Shown here: positions 1-12,449 of the stretch, in pieces
How the letters are laid out: every line of letters begins with the position of its first letter
How positions within the stretch are numbered: the first letter of the stretch is position 1
Origin: Cichorium intybus
Taxonomy: Eukaryota > Streptophyta > Magnoliopsida > Asterales > Asteraceae
Direction of reading: 5' to 3'
DNA: 64,000 nt
NCBI GenBank assembly: GCA_023525715.1
Contig: JAKNSD010000074.1
Span: 186,001 to 250,000, forward strand
The notes under the pieces: model-generated
What the model was told of the DNA's origin: nothing
Database searches by the model: none
The model's input: the letters and a program-made list of their open reading frames with translations, nothing else
Program-made: the position numbers and the translations under genes

Positions 1-300
1 TCTTCTTTGATCAATCTCTCAAAACATAGCATCATCTGCATAGAATAAATGAGGGATTTTCAAGTCATGTTCCCTGACTCTCACCCCTGAAAACATATCC
101 GCCTCCATAGCATCTTCTACAGCTACATGCAAACCTTTCATTGCCAAAATAAACAGAAAATGCGAGAGTAGGTCCCCTTGCCTCAACACCCTCTGCAACT
201 GGAACTCTTGTGTATGACTTCCATTAACAAGAACCAAATATCTAGCTGAGTACAAACATATTTGGCAATCCATGAACACCACTTCTTACTAATCCATAAG
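1..300 (-). mobile_element. LINE (L1-type) reverse transcriptase fragment, 5'-truncated
   Basis: The minus strand reads LVLVNGSHTQEF, then a degenerate VLRQGDLLSHFLFILAMKG (family consensus GVRQGDPLSPFLF) and ends in the RT catalytic box FYADDAMF. These are central palm motifs of a plant LINE ORF2 reverse transcriptase. The reading frame is open for 87 codons, but homology fades upstream of about position 300 and the element runs off the window at its 3' side. This is a truncated, inactive copy, separate from the LINE at 2220-7190 because the same RT motif recurs there. Confidence 0.85.
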
Positions 301-1654
301 TGCAGACACGCTTTAATCTTCCAAAAAAGATTTTATATTTTTTATGTATTAGTTTTTCACGTTTGAGCATGCAATAAATATTGCAACCTTACTAGTTGAG
401 GTGTTGGATTTCACACAAGATGTATAAGGTTTTGATTTTGGCATGCCAAAAATACTGATAATGTTTCATGATCGGCCTCCCACGCAAAGGGTCTTAGGAC
501 AAATTAAGTGTGAACTGTTCAGATCGTGATATTTAACATTTTTTCAAGATCTTGTACTCTCAGATTTGTTAATCATAGCTCTATCACTGTTATTTTGTCT
601 TTCGTAACAAACCGGGCATGTGAGTCGTACTCGTCTTAATTATTTTCTCTCTCGGATTATGTCATAGTATGGTTTCTTTTAGTAATGTCACTATCTTTCC
701 ATAGCTTTTTACCTTACAAATACGTGTAGCATATTAAAATACGACTCTTTATTGTGGTTAGGGAGAAAGTTCTACTATTTGAGCGATGGGACAGATGCAT
801 TTTCATAAGGGATTACTAGTTCCATTAATAGAAGTTTTCTAAATACAGATTTCATGGCGTGACATTTGTCCATATGTATGGTCCTCCATCAGGACTTTTG
901 AACATCTTTTAGGTATTTTCAGCGTTGATCTTACCAAAATAGAATCCACTTGCACCCGTCTTAGTCAAGATATAAGATTGTATCTCTCGATATTTCTTTT
1001 CTTTTTTATGTTATTGTGGTTCATAAAGTGAAATTTAACTTGTGAATATATGATTACTTGACCATTATACAAGATTCTCAAGGTCTATTCGTTGAAATTC
1101 CCCCCTTTTACTTTGTTTCCCCTTTTGGATATTTCGTCTTTTCTTGTTGCTATAATAAAGGCATGTGCTTTTCACATGGTGGTGGTTTATTCGTATTGAC
1201 TTAAAAGTAAAGTTTAAAATCCAACATAGAACCAAACATATGTATGACTATATAAATGTATAAATACAATTCAATTAAAAAATTTATAGAAATATTAGTT
1301 TTTCTATTGACATTATAACTCGATCAACATATATTATATAGTCGAAATTAAGAGATTCTTAGAGTTAATAGGGCACATAGTTGATGAAACTCAATATACT
1401 AGAACATTATTAAGACGCTAATTTTTTTTTATAGGGATAACGATATAAAAGACATTATAGTATCGAGTTTTCATAAAAAAAATTGTCTTAAAAAGTAATT
1501 CATACTTTCAAAAAATTTCATCACGGTCACTACTACCTATTGTTGCCGGTTTGTCAGTGTTGCACGCATTTTTGTTCTCAAAACTCACTCGTATTTTTAA
1601 AAAATTTCATCGCAGACACTATCCGTTTTTTGTTTTTTTCAAGGAATATTTTTA
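301..1654. other. Intergenic AT-rich DNA, nothing recognised
   Basis: No convincing coding exon, RNA gene or bounded mobile element was seen here. Short ORFs show no family motif. Confidence 0.5.
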
Positions 1655-1659
1655 TTGAA

Positions 1660-1975
1660 AATATGTTTCAAGCTCTTGTGGTTGGTAAAGATTTGGAGTA
1701 AACCCCGTATAAGTAACTACTCTATATCTTCTAAGATGAATATGACAATTGCTAGTTGTCGCGATGAATTTGGAGTTTTTTTTTGTTCTTTTTGTACATA
1801 TGTATCATGCAACAAAATGTTATTGTCAAAAAATTATAATCATTTTGGTCAAAAACATGTTTAAAGCTCGGGTAGTCAGTAAAGAATTAGAGTTTTAGTA
1901 CGTACAAGTAGTGACTCTATATCTTCAAGACGGATATGACTACAACTAGTTCTTGACCATGAGTTTGATATATTT
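1660..1975. repeat. Diverged tandem duplication, ~196-bp period
   Basis: The block at about 1660-1775 (containing gactctatatcttc-like and gatgaatatgac-like segments) reappears at about 1856-1975 with many substitutions. The spacing is about 196 bp. The unit has no coding signature. It looks like an old local duplication. Confidence 0.55.
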
Positions 1976-3874
1976 GCTATGATTCCTTGAGTTGAGACGA
2001 TATATAAGCGATCACTCGAACTCATTGCATCAAAATGCATCACAATTCAATCTTAGACGTGTCATAACAACTTTATCATTTTTGGAAAAACCTTCTCTTT
2101 TCTTCCGTATATTCAGGATTTTCAATCTTTTAGGTCAATTTAGTCAAAGGAGATGCAATACCATACATACAATCTTTCCAAAATAAGGTAGTCGATTCAT
2201 CCTCTACTTTTCTTTGCTTTGTCGTGTAACTGTTTAATAGACCCTATAATTCTACTATATACCACCTTCTTCGAAACTAAATTAGAATTTGAATCCATAT
2301 CAGCTTGAAAGTCGGAGATGGCTTGAATGCCTTTAAACTCCACTTCCTTTTGTACAACAAAACCTGGTTAAATTCCATTAAACTACCAATATCAACTACG
2401 CCCTTTTTTCTACTAGCTAACACCTAATCCCATTTCACTCATTTGACCTTCCTTTCAAAAGGTCCCATTCCCCAAAAGATTTAGCTCATAGACCTTCTAA
2501 AAGATTTTTGACACAAACTGGAAGTTCAAAAATAGACATATAGTAATGCCTAATGACCACAAAACTGACTTTAGAAGCACTGAACGACCACCTATAAATG
2601 GCATCTTAACCTTCCAATTCAATAACTTTTTTTTAGAAATTTATCAGTGATCACCTTCCAGCTAGATATTTGAGACATCTCTCTAGTTAGGAGACTTGAC
2701 TACGTAAATAGAAATCTGGCAGCCATGTAACTAGTAATCGACAACGTTTGAGACACCAAATTTGAATGTATGTCAACCCCGTACAATTTCGATTTTGGCA
2801 AGATAATATTTGGATCGTATTAGGAAAAACACAATAACACATGAATAATATTTACTGTATTATCTCATGTCCACTCACCCAAAAAGATCACATTGTCTGC
2901 ATGAAATAAATGAGAAATAATCAACCTATCAACCCCTATATGAGCACCACGAAACAGACCAACACCTTTAGCCTATTTAATCGCTACATAAAGACCTTCC
3001 ATAGCTAAAATAAACATGAAAAGGGACAATGGAACGCCATATCTCAAGCCTCTAAAATTTGAAATTCAGATCTATAGCTCTCATTCACCAAAATAAAGGA
3101 TTTAGCTAATATGATATAAGAATGAATCAAATTAAACCATTTATTAATAAAAATCCCATAAAAGACATAACTTGCTCCATATACCCCTATGGAAGGGAGT
3201 CATAAGCCTTCTCGAAGTCAATCTTGATAATCATGAGACTTTGTTTCTTCAATTAAAACCAATCCACCACCTCATTCGGTAACAATGACCAGAATCTGCC
3301 AAACTTTCAAAAAGGCAGATTGTTTAATACTAACCACCGAGTCTACCACCTGAGCAATTCTAATAACAATAACTTATGCAATAATTTTATATTCCAAATC
3401 AATCAAACTAATCAATATATAATCTTTAATTGCCAACACATTATTATTTTAGGGATTAATGTAATAAAAGAATAATTGCAACCAATATGAATCATAGTTT
3501 TCTTGCTAAATTGTTGCACAAAACTGAAAACCTCATCATTAACAATCTCCCGGAACTTTCTATAAATGAGAAACTGTATCCATTTGGACATGGGGCTTTA
3601 TCACTCCTACACGTGTAAACAACTTGTTTTAACTTCTTCCATGGGAAATCGAGTATCCAAAAAATCTCTCTGGGTCGAGGATAACTCTGTGAACCGAGAA
3701 TTTCCGTTACCAATCTGAATGCCTTCAAAACTTGTGAACCTTTTGTTAGAGTACTTACGAAATTCATCTTTGACACATGAAAGGTCTTTAAACCATTCCC
3801 CATAATCATCACACCATTAATTGGCATTTGCCACCTTTTCTTATTAAGAATACCATTGTAGTATTTAGAGTTCT

Positions 3875-5777
3875 TGTAACACCCGACTTATTAACAAAAA
3901 CACCCCAAAAATTTTTGTTTTACAAACCAAATATTTTACAATAAAAACCATAAGTATGGGGTATTAGTTAACAAAATACGAGTACAAGTGTATCACGAAG
4001 TACAATACATAAATATTATACATTCTTCAAGCCGGGTCGTTACTTCAAATGCTAAGTCCTCAGTCACGGACTTTGTCTTTTCCCTTAGCAGGGTCACGCT
4101 CACCTGCAGGGACATATCAATAAAACTGTGAGCTATAAAGCCTAATGAGTAATCAAACGAATAATAACATGTATAAGAGTAAAATTTCTCTATACAAAGT
4201 CAAATATGTATTATCACACAATACAAGATCAAATGTGGCTCACGGGTTAGCCCGCTGTTGCCATGGCTCACGGGTTAGCCCGCTGTTGCCTAGACTCACG
4301 GGTTAGCCCGCTGTTGTCTATATACATCTGGCTCATCAAAATAAATTGCGGCTCACGGGTTAGCCCGCTGTTGCCTAGACTCACGGGTAAGCCCGCTGTT
4401 GTCTATATAACAGTTTACATAGATATATTGACTCACAGTTCCGTTCTTGTCTATAACAGACTCACGGCTTATCTGATCTTGTCATATCTTAAATCATGAA
4501 AATCTGTCATTTCTGTCCCTCAAATCATATTCATCTGCAGCTGCTCATATAACATTTACCACAACAGATAACAGTGAGATTACTCACCTGAAGGCTTGCT
4601 ACTACTAGCGTTTATCGTTCCTTGCTTTGAAATGAAGTCCGTATGATTTTGTCCCGAACCTATAATTTCATTCATTTTCAAAATGATTATAGGTTAATAC
4701 CCATTTCAATTAACTCTAATACACTAGAGTTCAATACAATATTGTTATAAATAATGCCTAGTTAATAAACTTTCCGTTTACTAACTTTATATGAATTTTA
4801 CTATTCACCGAGGCATTCGGATCGGTCTACAGTGCCCCCGAGGGGTCGGAAACTCAATCTAAAAATTTTCCCAAACTTTTCAGACCATAATAAGCCTACG
4901 GTTCAAATTTGAGCTTAATCGGACAAGCCAAGCAAAAGATAGCATTTCAAAGTTTCTGTCCGGAGTCTGCTCGAAGGCGCGCCGCGCCTGGATAGGGGCG
5001 CACCGCACCTAGCGCCTGTGCAGACCTCCTGTCCAGTCGCGAATTGTGCACTGTAGCTTGCTGTTTTGTCCTTTAAGTCCTTAATTTCGTTCTTAATCGT
5101 TTGGGGTTTGTTCCTAGGCTAAAACCTTACATTTTAACAAGGTTTTTAACCATCAAAACACCCTCAATCAATCATAGGAAGAATTAGGGTTCTTAGTTCT
5201 AACAACCCCAAATCTTCAATTTCAACCAAAATAACAACCTACTTCCATTTTCTTGATTTAAGCTCTTACTAGCATGACTTAATGGAAGTATCTAACCATT
5301 TTAACCATACAATTATAACTGCAAATGCAGTTTTTGAGTTTCTATAAAACTCATCAAGAACAACAATCAAGAGCTTGGAATATTTACCTCAAAATCTTCC
5401 AATTCTACCCTTCAATTGCTATAATCCGATTTTTAGCCTTAAACCTTCAAGATTGCTCCAAAATTCTGCAACTCCCTTACCAAGAACCTCTCCCGTAGCT
5501 CACTAAATTTCTGCACAAAATGGGAGAAGGTTCCTAGCTTTTATACTTCCAGAATTTACAATTTGGTCCCTAGAGTTGCATATTTAAGACTTTTGCCACA
5601 ATTTACAAATATTATGACAAAATTTCAGTTTTTAATAACATTTTAAGTCCAAACTCAAAATATTATTACAAAACAAATCCTTTTCTGTCCAAAAGACCAA
5701 ATTACCCTTTTGAGGTAAAATGACCATTTTGCCCCTTTTATTATAATTATATAATGAAATACATTTTCGGCGTTACA
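3875..5777 (-). mobile_element. Ty3/gypsy-type solo LTR with 5-bp target duplication
   Basis: The 1,903-bp segment begins TGTAACACCCGA and ends TCGGCGTTACA, so on both strands it has TG...CA ends. It is flanked on both sides by GTTCT (3870-3874 and 5778-5782), the 5-bp duplication typical of LTR retrotransposon integration. No internal domain or second LTR is present, so it is a solo LTR left by LTR-LTR recombination. The minus orientation is inferred because plant Ty3 LTRs commonly start TGTAACGCC and end GGGTGTTACA. It sits inside LINE ORF2. Confidence 0.88.
4231..4480. repeat. Minisatellite inside the solo LTR
   Basis: About six copies of a unit containing ctcacgggttagcccgctgt follow each other, alternately spaced by short linkers such as cctaga and ctatataa. 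The copies differ by a few bases (for example gggtaagcccg). The array lies wholly inside the LTR, so it belongs to that retroelement family. An ORF called here is only the repeat translated. Confidence 0.85.
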
Positions 5778-6331
5778 GTTCTCATCCCCTTTCGATATCC
5801 TATTTTATGTTTGTCTTTAAGGCACGTCTAGCAACTCTATCTTCTCAATATCTGCAAGTTTAGCATTTATCCCTTTATTTCTTCCTCTAAAGGTCGAGAA
5901 CCAACTCCTATATCAATATCAAATTCTAACAGTCTACTTTGAATATTACTATTAGAAGTACGTCTTTTCTTGAGTACGCTTTGTTCCACCCTTCGATCTT
6001 AAATTTCAAATATTTAGGCTTGTCTTTAAATTTAATGAACTTATTAGAGTTCATCAAATTCGAGGGACAAAATGACCAAGAATCTCAAACCAAATCATCA
6101 AGCACTTCCAATGCCAACCAAGAATCAAATAACTTGAAAGGAATCAGACCATAGTTATGAACCTCATCCTTCAAAACCATGTCTATGATCTGAAAAAATT
6201 CTTATAACACTAAAGGATAAATATTGGGGAATTTCTCCAAGATCCATTCTGAAATGGAAACTTGATTAAGCTTGCTAAGTTTATCCCCTATATTACCGAT
6301 TCTAATAAATTTGAGCCCATCAATCAAAATA

Positions 6332-7095
6332 CGGTAAATTGCAAAAAAATGTCACTATGTTTACAAAAAATCTCTATTTTGACGCTATGTTTATTTTTTT
6401 GGCAATTAAGTCACTAAGTTTTTCAATTTGTTGTAATTTGAATCATTTGATCGGTCAACCTAGTTGTCAAATGACATGCTAAAATGATCTATCAGTCTTT
6501 AATGATGTGACGCTGACATGATGCTGCCATAACTATAATTTCTATGAAAAGTAAGATTTAAAACAACAATTATAAATGATAGATAATGTTATGTAGTTTT
6601 TAAGGACATAAATACAATGTTTTGAAAATAAGATGATATACGGTGATTTTATATACTATATACCGATAATTATAGAAAGAAATTCAAAGCATGTTTTTAA
6701 AAGTTAATTTGAAAGTAAGATGATATACAGTGACTATATATAATATATACTGATAATTATGTTAAAAGTATAAAATATATATTTAATAGAAGTGGTACTT
6801 ATGACGTATATATTGATGAATTTGTGAATTAGGTTATTATTTATCTTCATAGTCAAATAAGTAAAAATAAAAGAAATCTTTAGTTAAAATAGAAAAGATG
6901 GTCATGCCGGGTCAGTACCATATCATCAAAGATCGACAGGTCACCATGTCACATTAGTTGACAACCAAGTTGGCCGGTCAAATGGTCAAAATTGCAACAA
7001 TTTGGAAAACTTAGTGACTTAATTGCCAAAAAAATAAACAAAATGTCAAAATAGAGATCTTGTGTAAACTTAGTGACTTTTTTTGTAATTTATCC
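6332..7095. mobile_element. Mutator-like MITE with ~100-bp TIRs and 9-bp target duplication
   Basis: The left end starts CGGTAAATTGCAAAAA. The right end, reverse-complemented, starts GGATAAATTACAAAAA, and the inverted similarity extends for roughly 100 bp through the segment ggcaattaagtcactaag. ATCAAAATA flanks both sides (6323-6331 and 7096-7104). A 9-bp duplication with long TIRs is characteristic of the Mutator superfamily. There is no transposase ORF, so it is non-autonomous. It is inserted in the endonuclease part of the decayed LINE. Confidence 0.87.
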
Positions 7096-7190
7096 ATCAA
7101 AATATCCAAAAATAAAAGAATTATCAATAATTAACTAAAATAATCAACTCACAAAGTCATACCCACCATTTCCTCTCTTTTCCTAACCTC

Positions 7191-8792
7191 ATTAATAGGA
7201 ATATATATTATATAATTTCCACCATTACGATTCATTAAAATCCATAATGAAATTCCATACTAGTTGTTTGGCATGAATGTCTTAGGTTAGACTATGTTCA
7301 CTAGACTAATCTTTTAGAAGACTTTAGATGACATTTTGTATAGGATTTTCTATATCATATACTTCTTATTGGGGATTACCATCACCATTTTAAGTTAGCT
7401 TCCTGTAATAAACTAATGTGTATGGCTCGTAGACTTACACTTATGCAGCTTATCTATAGAAGTATTGTATTTAATAGTTAATTTTGGCATTTGAGTGTAC
7501 ATTAAATTAAATTTTTTTTATTGCTATTTCATGGTTTGAGGTGTCACTACATGTGAAGGAATGGCTGATGTCAATTTTGACATGTCTTTTACTTGACAAT
7601 ATGTTAAAGATAGAACATATACTTTTTTCCTTTTGTTACATGTTAAAAAGATTAGATCATGAGTTTGTCCATGTCTTTCATGAGTCTTTTTAGCAACTCG
7701 AAGGCTAATTTGAAAGGCCACAGATATTTTCTTGTTTATAACATGGCTGTCCTAAATGCAAGGGCAAGTATGAACACCCAAAATATTTGAGTAACCCTAA
7801 ATTATATTCATAAGCCTAATTTGTGAGGGCCCATGTAAATGAAATCAGCAGGTAACTACCCTCATCTTCTAGAAAAGGTTGAAAAAATGCCTAATTTTTG
7901 ATTGGGACATAGCTACACTTATTTCTAAGGCAAAGTCAGCCAGAGGAAAAATAAAGAAGCAAAGTCTTGGACGATTTATTAGTTTTGGAAAAGTACAAGT
8001 CAATTAGGTGCTGTTCAAAAAAAAAAAAAAAAGTCAATTAGGTTACTATCATTTGGATTTTGGAGTGATTTATATATAATTATTTATATCCATACACAAC
8101 AATTTATGTTTTAGAATATTATACAATATAAAAAAAATATATCATTGTTGTATAAGAACAAAAAATTGTTATGTTCAAATCACTTTCCTTTGGAAAATGA
8201 ATCATCTAACACTGGGATTATGCAAGTAGGCGTAAGCTTCAAATTAAAAGTAACTCTATAAATCTAATTGATTATTCCATTTGAAATTGAATACAACTTG
8301 CCAACGAGATACTCTTTTTCAATCTCTACATTCAACTGTATTATTGAATTTCGTTTGATACTTTCCTATAAATCTTCTACATGAATCGACAACACTTGTG
8401 TTTGTGAATTATTACAAACCTAAAGCTAGTGATGATGCAAAACAATATAAATCAAATTTTATTTTCATCTACTTAAGGTTTTTTTTTTTTTCATTCTATA
8501 GTTTATTAGTAATATATAGTCACCTATTTATTACAAACTAATTCTTCAAAGTCTTTCATGAATCTATTTTTCTTTTTGCTTTGGATCCAAAAAGATTTTG
8601 GGCCTGCCCTGATTTCTGAATGACCATCATGTCAATTAGTAAATTGGATCAGATTTCCTAATATTTATTTAACAATGCCCTGTTGTGAAATACAGTATCA
8701 AAGTACTTACCACTTTTAATGAAACAATTATTCACTTTCATAAATAACTTCTTGAAGAAAGTTACTTCATTGAATTTGATATTTTTAAATAA
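7191..8792. other. Intergenic DNA, nothing recognised
   Basis: AT-rich sequence with short ORFs without family motifs and homopolymer runs (A-run near 8017, T-run near 8480). No gene or bounded element could be supported. Confidence 0.5.
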
Positions 8793-9549
8793 GGGATAAT
8801 TTCATATATGTTCTTAATAAACATTAAAATATTATATTTGTTCAACCTAATTTTTAAATATCATATATACCTTTTATAAGCTTCCAAAATATCATATTTG
8901 TCCAATATAATCTCTAAATATCATATATAACCTTTATAAGCTTTAAAAATATCATATTTGCTCAACAAAGTTTTCAATATTTTTATAATAGCTTTAAATT
9001 TAATATCATTATAAATATAAGGAAAATTTGTAAAGACTGAAATACCTATAATTAGTGCAGATGATTATCGCTGAAAATGGAAATTAGTGTTGAAGATGAT
9101 TATCGATGACGACTAACTACGACGGACGACGACTACGGACAGTGGACGGTAGACAACAACTATAGCCAACGACAATGGCGGAGTTGCCCCTCCCCCAGGT
9201 TGCGTCGTTTTTATTTCCACTTTCCAGCGACATGTTTGTATGAGAAGTGTGATTGAAATATTGAAAGTATTTCAACAAAATAGAAGTAGGAGTATTTTGG
9301 TCTTTCCCAATTTTATTTATATTTATAATGATTTTTATTTACAAAAATATGATTATAAAAATGTTTAAAAAAATAATTTGGGCAAATATGATATTTTGGA
9401 AGCTTATAAAGGGTATATATGATATTTAGATATTAGGTAGGGTAAAAAGGATATTTTAAAATTTTATACAAAATATATATGATATTTAGAAATTAAATTA
9501 AATAAATATGATATTTTGATGTTTATTTAAATATATATTAAATTCTCCC
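8793..9549. mobile_element. Non-autonomous TIR element upstream of RPL7
   Basis: The left end GGGATAATTTCATATATG and the reverse complement of the right end, GGGAGAATTTAATATATA, form long imperfect inverted repeats. These contain repeated blocks such as atatcatatttg and tataagcttccaaaatatc in opposite orientation. TAAATAA is present just outside both ends, an imperfect target duplication. The centre is more GC-rich, with gacgactacgg-type simple repeats and no transposase ORF. It is Mutator-like by TIR length, but the superfamily is not certain. The right end lies about 90 bp from the RPL7 promoter motifs. Confidence 0.68.
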
Positions 9550-9639
9550 ATAAATAAAATTTTACTTTAATATTCCCCTAATAATTACGCTTATTTTACA
9601 TTTTTAGCCCAATGGATGCTATAACTAGCCCAATTCGGA

Positions 9640-9820
9640 ATAGTGGGCCCACTGACTAATATAAGCCCATAAACTTGAATATGAAAAAAACTAACCCTAC
9701 AAAACCCTAACTACCATTTATTTTCAGAAGTCGATAGTTTATAGTGAAGAGACGGCCCCTTCCCGCCGGTGACGCATCCGGTTATCAAACTTTTCATAAC
9801 TGCACATTCACCACTGTAAG
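9640..9820 (+). promoter_or_regulatory. RPL7 promoter (site II, telo-box) and 5' UTR exon
   Basis: Upstream of RPL7 lie gtgggcccac (9643-9652) and agcccat (9664-9670), both site II (TGGGCY) elements. They are followed by two telo-box motifs, aaccctac (9693-9700) and aaaccctaa (9702-9710). This combination is the established promoter signature of plant ribosomal protein genes. A non-coding first exon probably starts around 9730 and ends at a gtaagc donor near 9815. The matching acceptor is tgtag at 10375, ten bases before the start codon. The exact transcription start is inferred. Confidence 0.75.
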
Positions 9821-10384
9821 CTTCGAAGTCTTTCCTCTCATCATCTTATTCGTGATTCATACATATGATCAAGTCGTTCTGTGTTTTATGTATGGTTCGG
9901 TTTAGGCATCATTTCTTTTAGTCCATGATGTGTAGATTGCTTAGATCTGTATCTACCACTTTTTGCGACTTTTCCTGGGACTCGAAGACTTTAGTTACGT
10001 TTTTTATGCTGAGAGAACAGCGAATGTCTAGATTTATTAGTGAAAAAACGTTTCACATCTGGAGATTAAACTTACTGCATTGACCTTGTAGGTTTTCTGG
10101 AATGTATTACTATTTGTTGTTTTTGCTATCAGGTTGTGGTTGTCAAAAGAAGTGGAATATGATTTATATATTGTATGATGTAGAAAAAGTCACTTTTGAT
10201 ACCGAAATTAGTTTGTTTGTAGCATAGAGAATGTTAACTCCTGATTATTGTAAGCAATCATCTGTTATATCTTCACTGATTTTATGTCCCATTGATCATA
10301 TTCAGTTAACTGCTATTTTGCTTCCTAAATATGTTTAAAAAACTAGTCTTTTGCTAAAGTATAATCTTACTGTAGTGTGAAGAA

Positions 10385-12449
10385 ATGGTTGAAGATACCA
10401 AGGCAGGACAATTAGTTCCTGAATCCGTATTGAAGAAGCAAAAGAGAAATGAAGAATGGGCTTTAGCAAAAAAGCAAGAAAGTGAACTATTGAAGAAGAA
10501 GAATGCTGCTAACAGGAAATTGATCTTCAATAGAGCCAAACAGTACACCAAAGAGTATGAAGATCAGGTATATGCTCATTTCTATTACTTCTCTATATCA
10601 CATTTTTCTTCAGTCACTCATGAACATAAATTTCATTATGAATTCAGCAAAAGGAGCTAATTCAATTGAAACGTGAAGCAAGGTTGAAAGGTGGATTCTA
10701 TGTCAATCCAGAAGCCAAGATGTTGTTCATCATTCGTATCCGTGGGTAGGTGTTTTGATAGCCATTTTAATTTTTAAATCTTTTTAATGATATAAAAGCA
10801 TTTATTAATCTTTCTTGTCACACAATTCCAGTATCAATGCCATGGACCCTAAATCAAAGAAGATTTTGCAACTTTTACGTCTGAGACAGGTGATTATTTT
10901 ATAACCCACAAGTTTATATGATATTCATTATATAGTTTATTAAAATGTAATCTTTATATGTTTATATATTTTTTATATAAACCAGATATTCAATGGAGTC
11001 TTCTTGAAAGTCAACAAGGCGACATTGAACATGCTTCACAGGGTGGAACCATATGTTACTTATGGGTACAAATCTTTACAATTTGTAGCACACTCAATTT
11101 ATAAAATTATAACAATTTCCAAATTTATTTATTGAATTTATTTTTCTCCAAAAGGTACCCAAATTTGAAAAGTGTGAAAGAATTGATTTACAAGAGAGGA
11201 TATGGAAAGCTCAACAAACAAAGAATTGCCCTCACAGATAATTCTGTTGTTGAACAGGTTTGTTACTATCTTTTTATTACTTTTGAGTAAATTACATTAT
11301 TGGTCCCTGAGAATAGCTGATTTTTCGATTTTTTTCTCAAAACTTTTCTTGTAGGTACTTTTAACATTTTGATCCTTTTTTCTCGTAAAATGTTTAAGTT
11401 TTTGGGACTAAAATTGCAAAAACCAGCAACTAAAAATCAGGTTATCATTTTTGGTCCTTATTTTAAATAAAATGATCTGGGACTAAAATTGCAAAAATCA
11501 GCAATTTAAAATCAGGTCATCATTTTTGGTCCCTATTTTAAGTAAAATGCATTTTGGGGACTAAAATTGCAAAAATCAACAACTGAAAGGTAGGTTATCG
11601 TTTTTAGTCCTTCAGTAAAATGAATGTTGGGACTAAAGTTGCAAAAATCAGCAACTTAAAATCAGGTCATCATTTTTGGTCCCTATTTTAAGTAAAATGC
11701 ATTTTGGGGACTAAAATTGCAAAAATCAACAACTGAAAGGTAGGTTATCGTTTTTGGTCCTTCAGTAAAATGAATGTTGGGACTAAAATTGCAAAAATAG
11801 CAACTTAAAATCAGGTCATCATTTTTGGTTGCTATTTCAAGTAAAATGCATTTTGGGGACTAAAATTGCAAAAATTAACAACTAAAAGGTAGGTTATCGT
11901 TTTTGGTCCTTCAGTAAAATGAATGTTGGGACCAAAATTGCAAAAATCAGCAACTTAAAATAAGGTCATCATTTTTGGTCCCTATTGTAAGTAAAATGAA
12001 TGTTGGGGACTAAAATTGCAAAAATCGGCAAATATTCACTGACCGAAAATATACATGTTACTTGGAAACGTTACAAGAATCCCAAATAAGGGACCAAAAT
12101 CGCAAGAAAAGTTTTTGGGACCAAAATTGCAAAAGCCAGCTAAACTCAGGCACTAAAAAATGTAATATACTAATTTCTTTTTTATTTTTGAATTATAACG
12201 TGAGACGTTTTATGTTTTTCTTTTTACTTACAGGCATTGGGTAAATTTGGGTTGATTTGTGTTGAAGATCTTATTCATGAGATTTTAACTGCGGGCCCAC
12301 ATTTTAAGGAAGCCAACAACTTTTTATGGCCGTTTAAGTTGAAGGCACCATTGGGTGGGTTGAAGAAGAAGAGGAATCACTACGTTGAAGGTGGTGACGC
12401 TGGAAACCGTGAAGATTATATCAATGAACTCATCAGGAGAATGAATTAG
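10385..12449 (+). CDS. RPL7: 60S ribosomal protein L7 (uL30), six coding exons
   Basis: Encodes cytosolic large-subunit protein uL30, 245 residues, the usual plant length. Coding exons are 10385-10567, 10648-10745, 10832-10889, 10986-11065, 11155-11257 and 12234-12449. All introns are GT-AG and the phases close exactly. Recognisable conserved stretches are KELIQLKREARLKGGF, MLFIIRIRGINAMDPK, QIFNGVFLKVNKAT, YPNLKSVKELIYKRGYGKL, GLICVEDLIHEI and the C-terminal RNHYVEGGDAGNRE. The Lys/Arg-rich N terminus (residues 9-60) is the eukaryote-specific extension. The start ATG follows a 5' UTR intron, and upstream site II and telo-box motifs suggest co-regulation with other ribosomal protein genes. 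Intron 5 (976 bp) is enlarged by a TIR element. No lesion is visible and the gene looks functional. Plants carry several RPL7 paralogues, so the paralogue letter cannot be assigned. Confidence 0.95.
11291..12166. mobile_element. TIR element with ~150-bp internal tandem repeats in RPL7 intron 5
   Basis: The left end reads attacattattggtccctga. The reverse complement of the right end reads attacattttttagtgcctg, and both continue into a tagctg-containing segment. This gives imperfect terminal inverted repeats of about 60 bp. Between them, a unit containing ggactaaaattgcaaaaatc and caggtcatcatttttggtc is repeated; copies of the landmark ttcagtaaaatgaatgttgg start near 11611, 11761 and 11910, a period of about 150 bp. 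No transposase ORF and no clear target duplication were found. Mutator-like is my best guess. Confidence 0.65.

Larger units (their letters stand above)
2220..7190 (-). mobile_element. Decayed LINE ORF2, interrupted by a solo LTR and a MITE
   Basis: Conceptual minus-strand reading gives LINE ORF2 landmarks in the right order from high to low coordinate. They are the end of the endonuclease domain (DKLSKLNQ, for the usual KLSKLDRF, near 6280), PFKLFDSWLALE near 6110, GDENSKYYNG across 5783/3869, an APCPNGYSF box near 3590, a degenerate YADD box (FHADN) near 2890, the post-RT motif KMPFIGGRSVLLKSVL near 2600, and a LIKWWW-like region near 2350. There are many stops and frameshifts, so it is a pseudo-element. 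The GDEN/SKYY codons join exactly when the solo LTR and one target copy are removed. The LINE also continues upstream of the 6332-7095 MITE. The outer ends are approximate. Confidence 0.8.

Noticed and set aside
4231..4499. CRISPR-like direct repeats
   Set aside because: Short repeats with nearly constant linkers inside a plant LTR; spacers are not unique, so this is a minisatellite.
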